Assembly: GCA_038049695.1 (NCBI GenBank)
Contig: CP142452.1
Location: 34,646,501 to 34,710,500, forward strand
Direction: 5' to 3'
Source of the DNA: Cinnamomum chago
Taxonomy: Eukaryota; Streptophyta; Magnoliopsida; Laurales; Lauraceae
DNA: 64,000 nt
Shown: piece after piece, positions 1 through 9,332 of the stretch
Position numbering within the stretch: the stretch's first letter is position 1
Layout of the letters: each line of letters begins with the position of its first letter
Translations under genes and position numbers: made by a program
The notes under the pieces: model-generated
What the model was told of the DNA's origin: nothing
The model's input: only the letters and a program-made list of their open reading frames with translations
Databases searched by the model: none

Positions 1-715
1 ATCCAGAAAACTCATATCCAACGAACTTCAGAATTCCCATATATAGTGAAATTCCTTGATGATCCTTTATATTTCCTTTATACCTAAGAATCCATAAATC
101 TCACCAAAAAGCAGAGTAATTAAATTTTCAGAATTCGACTAGGCACCTATTTGGTAAATTAACTCTATCAGTCCAGTAGAATGAATAGTCATTTCAAAAG
201 ACAATAAAAACAAAGAAGGTCAAAGAAAAACTATCATATTTCCAAAAATACTTCTACTTTTTAATATAAAAAAAATTACTTTGTTATGCCACTCAATGAC
301 AAAAAATTATTTATTTATTTCTTAAAAAATACTATATTTTTATATTGCATCAACTTTTGATTTGACCCCTTTTCTCCTTTTGTTCTCTTAATTTAACCTT
401 ATCACTTGACTTGCTACTTTCCCGCCCATCACATCGCACGACACTCTAAATCCTATAAAAGAAAAATCTCAATCCTCACCACAAAAAGAAAAAACTGAAA
501 AAGCTAAAAAAAATAAAAATAAAAATAAAACATAGCATGCAAAAAAACCATCAATCCTCACCACAAGGCACAAACCAACATCAAACCGCCAAAAACACAA
601 AACGAGAGGAAATCTTGACACGTTTTCCCTTTTACAACAATATACAAGTTTCAACTCTTATTTGCAAATCCAAATCCCCCTATTTCACAAAGTCCTAATC
701 CACCATCATCGTTCA
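1..715. other. Intergenic, 3' side of the EF-hand gene
   Basis: No coding exon, RNA gene or clear repeat was seen. The stretch is AT-rich with several A/T homopolymers. Short open frames around 469-654 have no recognisable motif. The last hundred or so bases next to the stop codon at 716 would be the 3' UTR of the minus-strand gene; no polyadenylation signal was established. Confidence 0.5.
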
Positions 716-1255
716 TCATTTCGTCCCCATCATACGTGCGAAATCCTCGAAGCACACGAACCCCTTCTCACACCCATCAACCCCCACTATCATGCGCTGG
801 CACTCCTCTAACGTGCACCTCTCATCCCCAAGCGCCGAATACACTCCCAACAGCTCCTCCGCCGATATCTTCCCATCCCCATCCGAGTCAAAATACTCGA
901 ACGCCTCCCGCAACTCGCTCTCCTCGGCCGACCTCGGCGCGCCCAGCTCCTCCAAGCTGACACACCCGTCCCCGTCCGGGTCCGCCGCCTCCGCAAGCAT
1001 CAGCACCAGCTCCTCCTCAGTGAGCGGCTCCAACCCGAGCCGGTGGAAGAGAGCCTCCAGCACTTGGCGCGAGATCTTTCCATCGTAGGCGTGTGACCAA
1101 TCCGAGCCTTTGGATATAAGGACGCTTTTGGGGGTTTCCGAGGAAGATAGAGTGGAAGAGCTCGAGCTCAAGCTCAAGTTCAAGCTCGATCGAGAAAGTG
1201 ATCGGGATTTCTTCGAGCCGAAGAAGAAGGCTCGGAAGCTGAACTTGGCTTTCAT
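716..1255 (-). CDS. Calmodulin-like EF-hand calcium-binding protein (CML type)
   Basis: This is a predicted calcium sensor that would change shape on binding Ca2+ and signal to target proteins; as a CML it should have no catalytic activity. The chosen ATG at 1255 gives 179 residues. Residues 1-45 are Ser-rich and basic (SKKSRSLSRSS). Canonical EF-hand loops lie at 92-103 (DPDGDGCVSLEE) and 123-134 (DSDGDGKISAEE), both with Asp at loop positions 1, 3 and 5, Gly6 and Glu12. A degenerate first hand surrounds the YDGKIS stretch near residues 57-62. A degenerate fourth hand at 160-171 lacks acidic residues at positions 3 and 5 and has Asp at 12. The gene is intronless and much more GC-rich than its surroundings. 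The frame stays open upstream to an ATG at 1447 (243 aa), but that extension lies in a duplicated flank and looks like 5' UTR. Family assignment is firm; the exact CML orthologue is not assigned. Confidence 0.88.
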   Translation of the reverse strand: MKAKFSFRAFFFGSKKSRSLSRSSLNLSLSSSSSTLSSSETPKSVLISKGSDWSHAYDGKISRQVLEALFHRLGLEPLTEEELVLMLAEAADPDGDGCVSLEELGAPRSAEESELREAFEYFDSDGDGKISAEELLGVYSALGDERCTLEECQRMIVGVDGCEKGFVCFEDFARMMGTK

Positions 1256-1344
1256 TGAAATAGTGTTCACGAGAGGAATCTGAAGGAAATAGTAGAAGGA
1301 GATAGAAAGAGAGGGAGATTTGAAGAAAAACGAAGGTGGTGAGG

Positions 1345-1715
1345 TGGGGTTGTTAAAGGGATTTGGAATGGTAAGCTTCGAGGAAGGTTCCTCAAGAGAT
1401 TCTGAGCTTTGGAAAAAACTACAATTTTTTTTTTCTTGTTCATACACACCTGACCTGAGCCCCGTACTCAGCCACAGTGGAGTTGAGTAGGACAGAGAGG
1501 GGGTTTGAGCTTCGAGGAAGATTCGAGCTTTGGAGAAAACTACATTTTTTGTTTTCTATTTTTATTTTTTAAGTAAACTACATTTTTTTTTTCTTTTTGT
1601 TGGTACACACCCATGCAATTCAAGATTAAAAAAAGAATGGCACTAATATTAAAGTTTTTGAGAGCGACATCTCAAAATTTTAAAATTCTAATAATCAAAT
1701 AAAAAAACCTTCATG
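1345..1715 (-). repeat. Duplicated 5' flank of the EF-hand gene, copy 1
   Basis: This stretch lies just upstream of the EF-hand gene start. Several blocks recur in the same order at 11753-11980, including the GTAAGCTTCGAGGAAGGTTC block (about 1371-1390), a run around ACTACATTTTTT, and blocks near CACACCCA and AAGATTAAAAAA. Within copy 1 the GCTTCGAGGAAG...GAGCTTTGGA block also occurs twice (about 1376-1420 and 1508-1540), an internal tandem duplication of about 130 bp that the distant copy lacks. It probably contains the promoter and 5' UTR of the gene. Confidence 0.75.
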
Positions 1716-3150
1716 CACGAGAACTAGTATTATTAGAATCCAAATCCTCATAAGTATGTTTTTGAGGAGTGAAAATCCACATTAGGGCACACTTATTGAA
1801 AATTCTAACCATTTAAATGAATGTCAAACCATTTGTATTGGGTACCATAACATTGATCGTATGGTTAAAAGCGTGACTAATGGGATGATTATCAATGCAT
1901 ACGATATCACATTTTTAATCAAATAATTGATCCTACGATGTGACCACAGCTTATTAGGACACGTTTGGTAAACATCACGCAACGGATTCCTTTTGTTTTC
2001 CTTGATCATGTGGAAAATCTAGGTTTGGTATTGAGAGGAAAATGGTAGTAAAGATTTTAAAGATCCTTGTCTGTCCTCTCACCATCAGATTTTGAAGTTC
2101 AATGGAATGAAAGAAAGTGGAGCTACAGTGGTCATGGGTGGTAACTTAGAGGTTACCGATTACTGTTTTGGTCCTACAATCAAGAACTGGACCATTAATC
2201 ATGTTTAAAAGGCCCAAACTGCCATGTGATCAAATCTTAGTAGTTGATTCCTCATAGATTTTGAGATAATGACAAAAAAGTTAAGACCGTTGGATCACAA
2301 TTCCTGAAATTTTATAGTGCCATTTGTAAAATTAGAACCATCAAGTCTCTTCAGAAAGCCTAAAATAAGCATTAGGGGGTTTGAATTTGGCATTATGATT
2401 CATCATGGGTCATGAGAAAAAGGCAAAAAACTCTTGGCTGCCAATCTGCCATAGTGCATTATCTTTTTTCAAATTTTTGATACAGAAAATACCTATGGGC
2501 CACAAAGCATGATCCAAGCCGTGCATCATTTCCAAAAGGCCAAGCATGGTTAAGGACTCGAATTTCAGTCGTTGATTTGTTGTGTATTTTGAGATATTTG
2601 CAAGAAAGTCTAAAACCCTAAAATACCAATTTTTTTTTATTCCAATGGTCCCCCTTTGCACGATATGATCTGCTTAGTCTTTATAGAGAGATAAAAGCGG
2701 CTATGGGTTGAAAGCTCAACTCTTAATCTTTCATGGATTTTGAGGAATCTGAAAAAAAAAAAAAAAAGATTTATAACCGTTGGATCACACATCCTATATG
2801 AGATAGGAGTCATCTCTTTATCAAACTTGAAATTTTCTCTAGAAATTCTCTTTGGGGATATCTTGGTTCTAAGAGAGCAAGGGAATTCTCTAAATAGAGG
2901 ATTGCTCTCTGTTTGCTAATGTGCTGTTAAAGTAAAATAATTTGAGGATATCTCATGTAGTGGTTGGACGTTATTGTGAGCAGCTAAGATTTTCAAATAG
3001 TTTGGATTTCGACTTATTCAACTTATAATTTTTCTAACCCAACCGAACTCTTATCATTACTAATGCGATTTCATTAAGAAATGCTCTTTTTATTACTTAT
3101 CTATGACAAATCACATTGATTGAATTGTTAGGGGAAGAAAAATGAAAGAT
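1716..3150. other. Intergenic with degenerate repeats
   Basis: No gene seen. Between about 2240 and 2790 a loosely conserved block (a phrase like TTTTGAG, then a purine run, then ACCGTTGGATCACA) appears two to three times, suggesting an old tandem or dispersed repeat. The short minus-strand open frame at 2410-2661 lacks any recognisable domain. Confidence 0.4.
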
Positions 3151-3477
3151 CACTACATATAAAAAATTCATTTTTAATCGTTTATTTGATGACTTATGAT
3201 GGAAAGCACGACTATTGTTTTCAAAAGCCTGTTTTTTTCTTGCACATGTTGGGGCAAGAAGTTAGCGGTAGTGGGGCCCAACTATAATTCCTGCGGCACT
3301 TGTGATGCGGGCTCAGAGCATCAGATTCACTTGCCGCACATCTATTAGAGCTGCGTTATTGACAATATACTGGCACGCAATTCCATACACTGTGGGCCGC
3401 TCACTGGAAATAAAGAAGAAATAAAAGCGTCTGGTCTTCTTATACACTTCGATAACACTAGCCGGGGTTTTGTAGTG
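3151..3477. mobile_element. Possible short CACTA-type MITE
   Basis: The segment starts CACTACA and ends TGTAGTG, the hallmark ends of CACTA elements, and has GC-rich palindromic bits inside. Only seven terminal bases are inverted-repeat matched and the flanking trinucleotides (GAT left, AAA right) do not form the expected 3-bp duplication, so this is a weak call. Confidence 0.3.
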
Positions 3478-3639
3478 AAATTTGGTATTTTGTACAAGCG
3501 TTTATCATCAAATCAAAGGAGGACATAGTTTATTGGTGGAGTCTGGAGAGCTGCTGATGCCACACCCGAGCCTCTCCTCTCGTATCCCTTCTCTTTTTAA
3601 AACTTCTCTATGCAAATCCCATTATTTTTAAAATACCTT

Positions 3640-3882
3640 TCTTTTCCTTTTCAATTCACTCCCCTTCTTCTCTCCCCCTCCCCCTCCCCCCGTGTCTCCC
3701 TATTTCTCCCTCTCCTTCGCCTCCTTCCATTCTCCCACCCTCTGCCTAGGGCCCATCTTTCCCTCTCCTTTTGCCTTTTTCTCTCCCCTTCCCTCCGCCC
3801 TCCCCTTTCCACTGCCCTCCATCTTTCTCTTTCCCTCTCCTTGCCACCGCCCTCCCTCTCCCTCTGTCTCTCTCCCTCTCCC
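3640..3882. repeat. Polypyrimidine tract
   Basis: About 240 bp are almost purely C and T on the plus strand. It produces long spurious open frames on both strands. The copia element below inserted into its right edge; the tract resumes for about 30 bp after the 3' LTR at 9328. Confidence 0.8.
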
Positions 3883-4167
3883 TGTTGAAAAAGAGCCCAG
3901 ATCCAAGACCCATCAAGATCCAAGCTCACAGACCCATCAAGCTCTTCCTAGCAAATCTCAAGATTCCCCCACCCAGTCAAATGCATAACAGAACCGAACT
4001 TATCTCAGTGATTTGAATTCAATATTTGAATATTTGAATATTCAATCTCATTCAATCTCTCCACGTATTCTGTAACTGTATCTCATCCTGTTTTATTTAA
4101 AGCAATATAAATCACAGGAATCAATAAATGAAAATAGATTATTCATCAAATCTTTCTTTTGTCTTTA
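3883..4167 (+). repeat. 5' LTR of copia element 1
   Basis: 285 bp beginning TGTTGAAAAAG and ending at TCTTTA. Its partner is at 9031-9327; this copy lacks a 12-bp stretch (AAATACTCATTC) present there. A TATA-like TTATTTAAAG lies near 4092. Confidence 0.95.
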
Positions 4168-4185
4168 TGGTATCAGAGCTCTACC
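4168..4185 (+). promoter_or_regulatory. Primer-binding site for initiator tRNA-Met
   Basis: TGGTATCAGAGC starts immediately after the LTR. This is the standard plant copia site complementary to the 3' end of initiator tRNA-Met, where minus-strand cDNA synthesis would begin. Confidence 0.93.
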
Positions 4186-4308
4186 AAGGTAATCCTTGAG
4201 AATTCCCTCTCCTCTCTTCTACTCTCACCTTCTATTGCTCGTCACTCTATCTGCTGCAAAAAAAAAAAAAGAAAAAAAATTCCAACTTGCAGCTTCTCAT
4301 CTCCCATC

Positions 4309-4710
4309 ATGTCATCTCCAATTCTTTCTTCTTCTAAATATCCCAACCCAGCCTCTCTAAACATTGCCAACTTTGTCTCCATCAAACTTACTTCCAACAA
4401 TTTTCTTCTCTGGAAAACCCAATTTATGGGATTGCTGGAAAGCCAGGAGATGATTGGCTTCATCGACGACAACCATCCTATGCCAGCACCTGAGATAACA
4501 ACTGAAGGGAATACTACCACAAATCCAGCCTATGCAGCATGGAAGCGTTCTGATCGACTTGTCCGCTGCTGGATCACTGCAACACTTTCTGAAGAGGTAC
4601 TTGGGTTAGCAGTTGACCTTACCACGTCTTCAGAGGTATGGCGAACACTTGATGATTCCTTTGCACAAGACTCACAAGAGAGGGAATTTTACCTTACTCA
4701 GCAATCCTAA
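4309..4710 (+). pseudogene. Truncated copia gag (N-terminal part)
   Basis: This is the N-terminal part of a copia capsid polyprotein: 134 residues from ATG 4309 to TAA 4708-4710. It contains the typical FLLWKTQF segment (about residues 33-40) and the AAWKRSDRLVRCWI region (about 75-88). The frame breaks just after FYLTQQ, where the sequence jumps to the proline-rich linker upstream of the reverse transcriptase. The zinc knuckle, protease and integrase are missing, so roughly 2-3 kb were lost with a frame change at about 4703. The protein cannot form a complete capsid. An upstream in-frame ATG at 4159 lies in the LTR/primer site and is not a credible start. Confidence 0.85.
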
Positions 4711-6208
4711 TAGTGCTCAACCACCTCAGCCCACCTCATTTCCTCTCTCAAATTTTGCTCCGCTTCCTCATCAACATAGTATGACAACCAGATCTAGTGT
4801 TGGCAGTCTCAAGCCTAATTCTCGTTATTTTAATGACGATTTTGCTTGTGCTGCTGAATTACTTCCCTCGCCCCCCAAAACCATCAAATCTGCAGTTAAA
4901 CACCCCGGATGGCTCCGGGCTATGCAAGAAGAAATGGATGCTTTAAACAAAAATCAAACATGGGAACTTGTGCCTCGCACGCCTGACATGAATATAATTG
5001 GATGCAAGTGGGTGTACAAAGTCAAGCTTCATGCAGATGGGAGTCTAGAGAGACTCAAAGCTCGACTTGTGGCTAAAGGCTTTAATCAAATTCCTGGCCT
5101 TGATTTCTCCGAAACGTTCTCTCCTGTTGTCAAACCTGCCACAATAAGAATTGTTCTCACCATTGCTCTTACACATGACTGGGTCATTTGCCAACTCGGC
5201 GTAAAGAATGCATTCTTGCATGGGCACTTACGTGAAACAATCTACATGGACCAGCCACCTGGTTTCAAAGATCCATTGCGACCGGGTCATGTCTGTCAAC
5301 TTAAGCGGGCTCTATATTGCTTAAGACAAGCTCCTTGGGCTTGGTTTGATCGCTTCAGCACCTTCTTACTTGCTATAGGATTTTCTTGCAGCACAGCTGA
5401 CCCATCGTTGTTTATTTACCATAGTCACTTTGGCACAATTCTTCTTCTCTTATATGTCGATGACATTATCCTCATAGGCAGCAATCCGAACCTCCTCAAT
5501 CAGTTTATTCTCAAACTTGGGACCGAGTTTGCTATGAAAGACCTTGGCCCACTTCACTATTTCCTTGGCGTAGAGGTTAAATCCTTTTCTGGTGGAATCA
5601 TCCTTTCCCAGGCCAAGTATGCTTCAGATCTTCTCCAGCGGGCCCACATGCAGACCTCCAAACCCATTTCTACTCCAATGGTCACCAAGTATAGATCTTC
5701 CCCTCATGGTGATGAGTTCTTTGCCGACCCTCAATTCTACCAGAGCATTGTGGGTGGGTTACAATATCTGACTTTTACCTGCCCTGACATCTCATATGCA
5801 GTTAATTATGTTTGTCAGTTTATGCAAAGTCCAACCAACATTCACTTCCAATTCGTTAAACGCATTTTGCGATATATCAGAGGCACTTTGGATCATGGGG
5901 TTCGGTTGTTGGCTAACAATCCTCTCCTCTTATATGGGTTCTCTGACGCGGACTGGGCGGGTTGCCCAACTACAAGGCGATCCACTACCGGATTTTGTAC
6001 GTATTTAGGGGGAAATTGCATCTCTTGGAGTGCTAAAAAGCAGCCCACAGTAGCCCGTTCCAGCACAAAAGCAGAATATCGGGCCCTTGCCTCAACTACC
6101 GCTGAGCTCACTTGGCTCACTTACATTCTTCGTGACATCGGCCTCCATTTGTCTCACCCTCCTCTCTTATACTGTGACAATATCTCTGCTCTTCAGCTGA
6201 CAGTCAAT
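4704..6208 (+). pseudogene. Copia reverse transcriptase and N-terminal RNase H
   Basis: This pol remnant covers the reverse transcriptase and most of RNase H. Visible landmarks are WELVPRTPD and GCKWVYKVK at the RT start, [13 protein letters not shown] at 5453-5464, and the RNase H segments DADWAG, KAEYRAL and YCDN. In RT motif A the usual catalytic Asp is Gly (CAA CTC GGC, 5192-5200, read QLG where copia elements have QLD), so the enzyme should be inactive. The frame is otherwise open for about 500 codons, unusual for an old relic and consistent with the young LTRs. It is out of frame with the gag stub and is interrupted at 6209-6211 by the CACTA insertion; the rest of RNase H resumes at 8825. 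Confidence 0.93.
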
Positions 6209-6360
6209 CCCTACTACAAGAAATTTAGGCTGTTGCGACGAAATTTGATAACGAATTTTTTTTTTGTCTTAAAAGAACACCCAAAGGGGACGAAATATAA
6301 ATTTTGTCGTCTGTAATCATTTTTTTCAAAAGTATAGGAGACAAAAACAAAATTTCGTCT

Positions 6361-7015
6361 ACAAAAATATGGCGCCAACTTGTTTTGTGTTGGCGCCAAT
6401 TATTTTAGCTCATTAGAGACGAAAATTGTTGTTACAAAATATTTTTTTTTTGCGACGAACGTAATTCGTCATCTATAAGGATAAGTTATGGAAGACGAAC
6501 ATATGTCGTCACCAAAATAAGGCGCCAATTTCATTTGCTTTGGCGCGGATTATTTTAGCACATTGGAGACGAACATTTTTGTCACAAAATATAATTTGTT
6601 TTTGTGACGAACTTAATTCGTCACAAATAAGGATAAGTTATGGAAGACGAAAATATTTCGTCACTAGAATAAGGTGCCAATTTCATTTACGGGCGCGAAT
6701 TATTTTAGCTCATTGGAGACGAAAATTTTTATCACAAAATATAATTTGGTTTTTGCGACGAACGTAATTCGTCACCAATAAGGATAAGTTATAGACAATG
6801 AACATATTTCGTCACCAAAATAAGACGCCAATTTCATTTGCTTTGGCGCGAATTATTTGAGCTCATTGGAGACGGAATTTTTTGTCACAAAATATAATTT
6901 GTTTTTGTGACGAACATAATTCGTCACTATTAAGTATAAGTTATGGAAGACGAAAATATTTGGTCACCAAAATAAGGCGCCAATTTTATTTGTGGTGGCA
7001 CCAATTTTGTTCACA
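6361..7015. repeat. 150-bp subterminal tandem repeats of the CACTA element
   Basis: About four and a half copies of a 150-153 bp unit. The landmark TATTTTAGCTCATTGGAGACG or a close variant falls at about 6401, 6551, 6701 and 6854. Each unit contains GGCGCCAA-type and GACGAA...TTCGTC inverted motifs. Such arrays serve as transposase-binding regions in CACTA families. Confidence 0.85.
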
Positions 7016-7522
7016 CTTGAGCTTATTCCTCTCTTATAAGTATTGCTTTGGAAAAGCCTTTAAAATGACTAAAATGGGCCCCCAAGGCCCTGACGTCCAT
7101 CCCCCCCCCCCCAACACACACACACCAATCCAACGCCCCTTTTCCAAAACCCATTTCCTCCTTTGTCCCTCCATCTGTCCCGGTCTCTCTTTTCCAAAAC
7201 CCCTTTCCCCCTTTTCCAGAAGAGGAGAGAAGAACCCTTTTCCCCATTTTCCAAAACCCTTTTCCAACATCTCCCACCCATCGTCTCAAGCAGCAGCCCC
7301 ATGGCCCATTGACCCCCATCAATCATCATCACCCTCCATCAACACACACAGTGCAGACCCATCCCCTATCAGTGATCCCTCTCATCTCTACTTCTCTCAG
7401 TCTCTCTCTCCTAGAATTCCCAGACGCAGCCACCATCACCAATCACCATCATCCGTGCCAATCATCCTCCATCCAGGAGTCCGCCACCGCCAGCTACACC
7501 TACCTCTCTCAGTCTCTGCTAC
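7016..7522. other. Unassigned filler within the CACTA element
   Basis: A C-rich, CT/CA-rich stretch with a run of C at about 7101-7112. Open frames through it on both strands are low-complexity and show no domain. It may be captured host 5' UTR or a piece of another repeat; I cannot tell which. Confidence 0.4.
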
Positions 7523-8456
7523 TCTGAGAACTTGGTCCGGGCGGTACCCTTAACCACGGGGCGTAGCGTGCCAACCACGGGCTTCAAACGGTGAGTCTCC
7601 GTTAGCCCGCATCAGAAATATCCAAGTCTTGACCTTGGTCTTATAAGTCAAACCCCGTATTAACTTAGCATGAGGCTTTTTAAAACCATTCGTCCCCGGA
7701 AATCGAAAGAACTCCGAAGTTAAGCGTGCTCGGGCGGGAGCAGTATTAGGATGGGTGACCTCCTGGGAAGTCCTCGCGCGTGCACGTGGGCCAAAGCGGA
7801 CAATTTCATGTTGAATTGGGCGGGGCTGTGACAGTTGGTATCAAAGCTGAGGACAACTCTATTTTTAGTGGGGGAGAATGTGAGATCTTGGTTCGGGCGG
7901 TACCCTTAACAACTGGGCGTAGCGTGTCAATCACGAGCTTTAAACGGCGAGTCTACGATAGCTCGCATCGGAAATATTCAAGTCCTGACCATGGGCTTAT
8001 AAATTAAACCCCGTATTAACTTAGCATGAGGGTTTTTAAAACTGTGCGGCCTCGAAAATCGTTAGAACTCCGAAGTTAAGCGTGCTCGGGCGGGAGCAGT
8101 ACTAGGATGAGTGACCTCCTGGGAAGTCCTTGCACGTACACGTGGGCCAAAGCGGACAATTTCATGCTAAGTTGGGCGGGGCTGTGACAGTTGGTATCAG
8201 AGCCGAGGACGACTCTATTTCTAGTTGGGGAGAATGTGAGAACTTGGTCCGGGCGGTACTCTTAACCACGGGGCGTAGCGTGTCAACCACGGGCTTCAAA
8301 CGATGAGTCTCCGTTAGCCCGCATCGGAAATATCGAAGTCTTGACCATGACTTATAAGTCAAACCCCGTATTAACTTAGCATGAAGTCTTCTAAAATCGT
8401 GCAGCTCCAAAAATCGTAAGAACTCCCAAGTTAAGCGTGCTCGGGCGGGAGTAGTA
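7523..8456 (+). mobile_element. Cassandra TRIM: three tandem 5S-type LTRs
   Basis: The arrangement is LTR (7523-7833), 45-bp internal domain, LTR (7879-8189), 45-bp internal domain, truncated LTR (8235-8456). Each LTR starts TGTGAGA (TCTGAGA in the first) and ends GGGGCTGTGACA. Each internal domain is only a primer site (TTGGTATCA[A/G]AGC) and a purine tract (GGGGGAGAA or TGGGGAGAA). The LTRs contain the 3' part of a plant 5S rRNA with its internal pol III promoter. This is the anatomy of Cassandra, a coding-free TRIM. The third LTR breaks off inside the 5S part, and sequence then returns to CACTA subterminal repeats. Confidence 0.92.
7700..7790 (+). other. 5S-rRNA-derived segment in Cassandra LTR 1
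   Basis: This matches the downstream two thirds of plant 5S rRNA: AACTCCGAAGTTAAGCGTGC (A-box region), then AGGATGGGTGACC and CTCCTGGGAAGTCC (intermediate element and C box). The upstream third of 5S is not recognisable. Equivalent segments lie at about 8060-8140 and, truncated before the C box, 8415-8456. It is part of a transposon and not a functional ribosomal gene. Confidence 0.88.
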
Positions 8457-8824
8457 AATGTGACAAAAAAATTTCGTCTCTATTTCTTATATTTATGACA
8501 AAATATTTTTGTCTCTAATTTCTTCCTTTAATGACAAAATATTTTGTCACTAATTACTTACAAGTATGTTTCCAACATAGTGTATTGGAGACGAAAAAAA
8601 ATTACTTGTTTCCAACAGAGTGTATTGGAGACAAAAAAAATTGTCACAAATTTATCTTTTTCAATGACGAATTTTTTTTCCGTCTCCAATACCTTTTAGC
8701 GACAAGGCTTTGGCAACAAAAAGGGTGACGAAAAATTTTCGTCTCAATTAGTTTCGGTGACGAAATATGTATATTTTGGGACAAATTTGTGTCATCCTTA
8801 AACCCCAAATTTCTTGTAGTGCCC

Positions 8825-9136
8825 ATATTCCATGCCAGAACCAAACATGTGGAAATCGACTACCATTTCGTACGCGAAAAGGTGGCCTCTGGTTCTCTTG
8901 TGACGCAATTTATTCCCTCTCCACAACAGGTTGCTGACATATTTACAAAGCCCCTTCTTCGGAAGCCATTTCATCTTCTACGGACCAAACTTGGTCTTTG
9001 GCAAGTAACCCAGCCAAGTTTGAGGGAGCATGTTGAAAAAGAGCCCAGATCCAAGACCCATCAAGATCCAAGCTCACAGACCCATCAAGCTCTTCCTAGC
9101 AAATCTCAAGATTGCTCCACCCAGTCAAATGCATAA
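8825..9136 (+). pseudogene. Copia RNase H C-terminus
   Basis: This is the continuation of the copia RNase H after the CACTA insertion. It contains the conserved ARTKHVEIDYHFVREKV block and the ADIFTKPL motif that close copia pol proteins. The frame runs on through the purine tract and about 106 bases into the 3' LTR before its stop at 9134-9136. By itself it has no function. Confidence 0.9.
9017..9030 (+). promoter_or_regulatory. Polypurine tract of copia element 1
   Basis: AGTTTGAGGGAGCA sits directly before the 3' LTR and would prime plus-strand DNA synthesis. Confidence 0.8.
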
Positions 9137-9327
9137 CAGAACCGAACTTATCTCAGTGATTTGAATTCAATATTTGAATATTTGAGTATTCAATCTCATT
9201 CAAATACTCATTCAATCTCTCCACATATTTTGTAACTGTATCTCATCCTGTTTTATTTAAAGCAATGTAAATCACAGGAATCAATAAATGAAAATAGATT
9301 ATTCATCAAATCTTTCTTTTGTCTTTA
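9031..9327 (+). repeat. 3' LTR of copia element 1
   Basis: 297 bp, matching 3883-4167 with six base differences and a 12-bp extra stretch in the ATTCAAATACTC region. Followed by the CTCCC target duplication at 9328-9332. Confidence 0.95.
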
Positions 9328-9332
9328 CTCCC

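Larger units (their letters stand above)
6212..8821. mobile_element. Non-autonomous CACTA (En/Spm-type) transposon
   Basis: The ends are TACTACAAGAAATTT and its inverse AAATTTCTTGTAGTG (14 of 15 matched; the first base is T instead of C at the left end). A 3-bp CCC duplication flanks it (6209-6211, 8822-8824), as expected for CACTA. Both subterminal regions are full of GACGAA/TTCGTC motifs in both orientations, the typical transposase-binding array. There is no transposase gene, so movement needed an autonomous partner. Removing the element and one CCC would leave the host RNase H reading frame continuous, showing that it landed in an already present copia copy. Its interior holds a 150-bp tandem array, a pyrimidine-rich segment and three Cassandra LTRs. 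Confidence 0.93.
3883..9327 (+). mobile_element. Ty1/copia retrotransposon, internally deleted and nested
   Basis: The element is bounded by direct LTRs starting TGTTG and ending TTTA, flanked by a perfect 5-bp duplication CTCCC (3878-3882 and 9328-9332). A primer-binding site follows the 5' LTR and a purine-rich AGTTTGAGGGAGCA precedes the 3' LTR. Only the start of gag and the reverse transcriptase/RNase H part of pol remain; protease and integrase are deleted. A 2.6-kb CACTA element splits the RNase H. The LTRs differ by six substitutions and one 12-bp indel over 285 aligned bases, so insertion was recent on a plant-genome time scale. Confidence 0.95.

Noticed and set aside
3610-4016. Proline/serine-rich and arginine/glutamate-rich open frames on both strands
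   Set aside because: They are translations of a polypyrimidine tract and the copia LTR, with no domain or codon signal.
6882-7553. 223-residue frame inside the CACTA element
   Set aside because: It crosses subterminal repeats, a C-rich stretch and the Cassandra LTR edge; not one gene.
7700-8456. 5S ribosomal RNA genes
   Set aside because: Only the downstream part of 5S is present and it lies within Cassandra LTRs with primer site and purine tract, so these are transposon parts.
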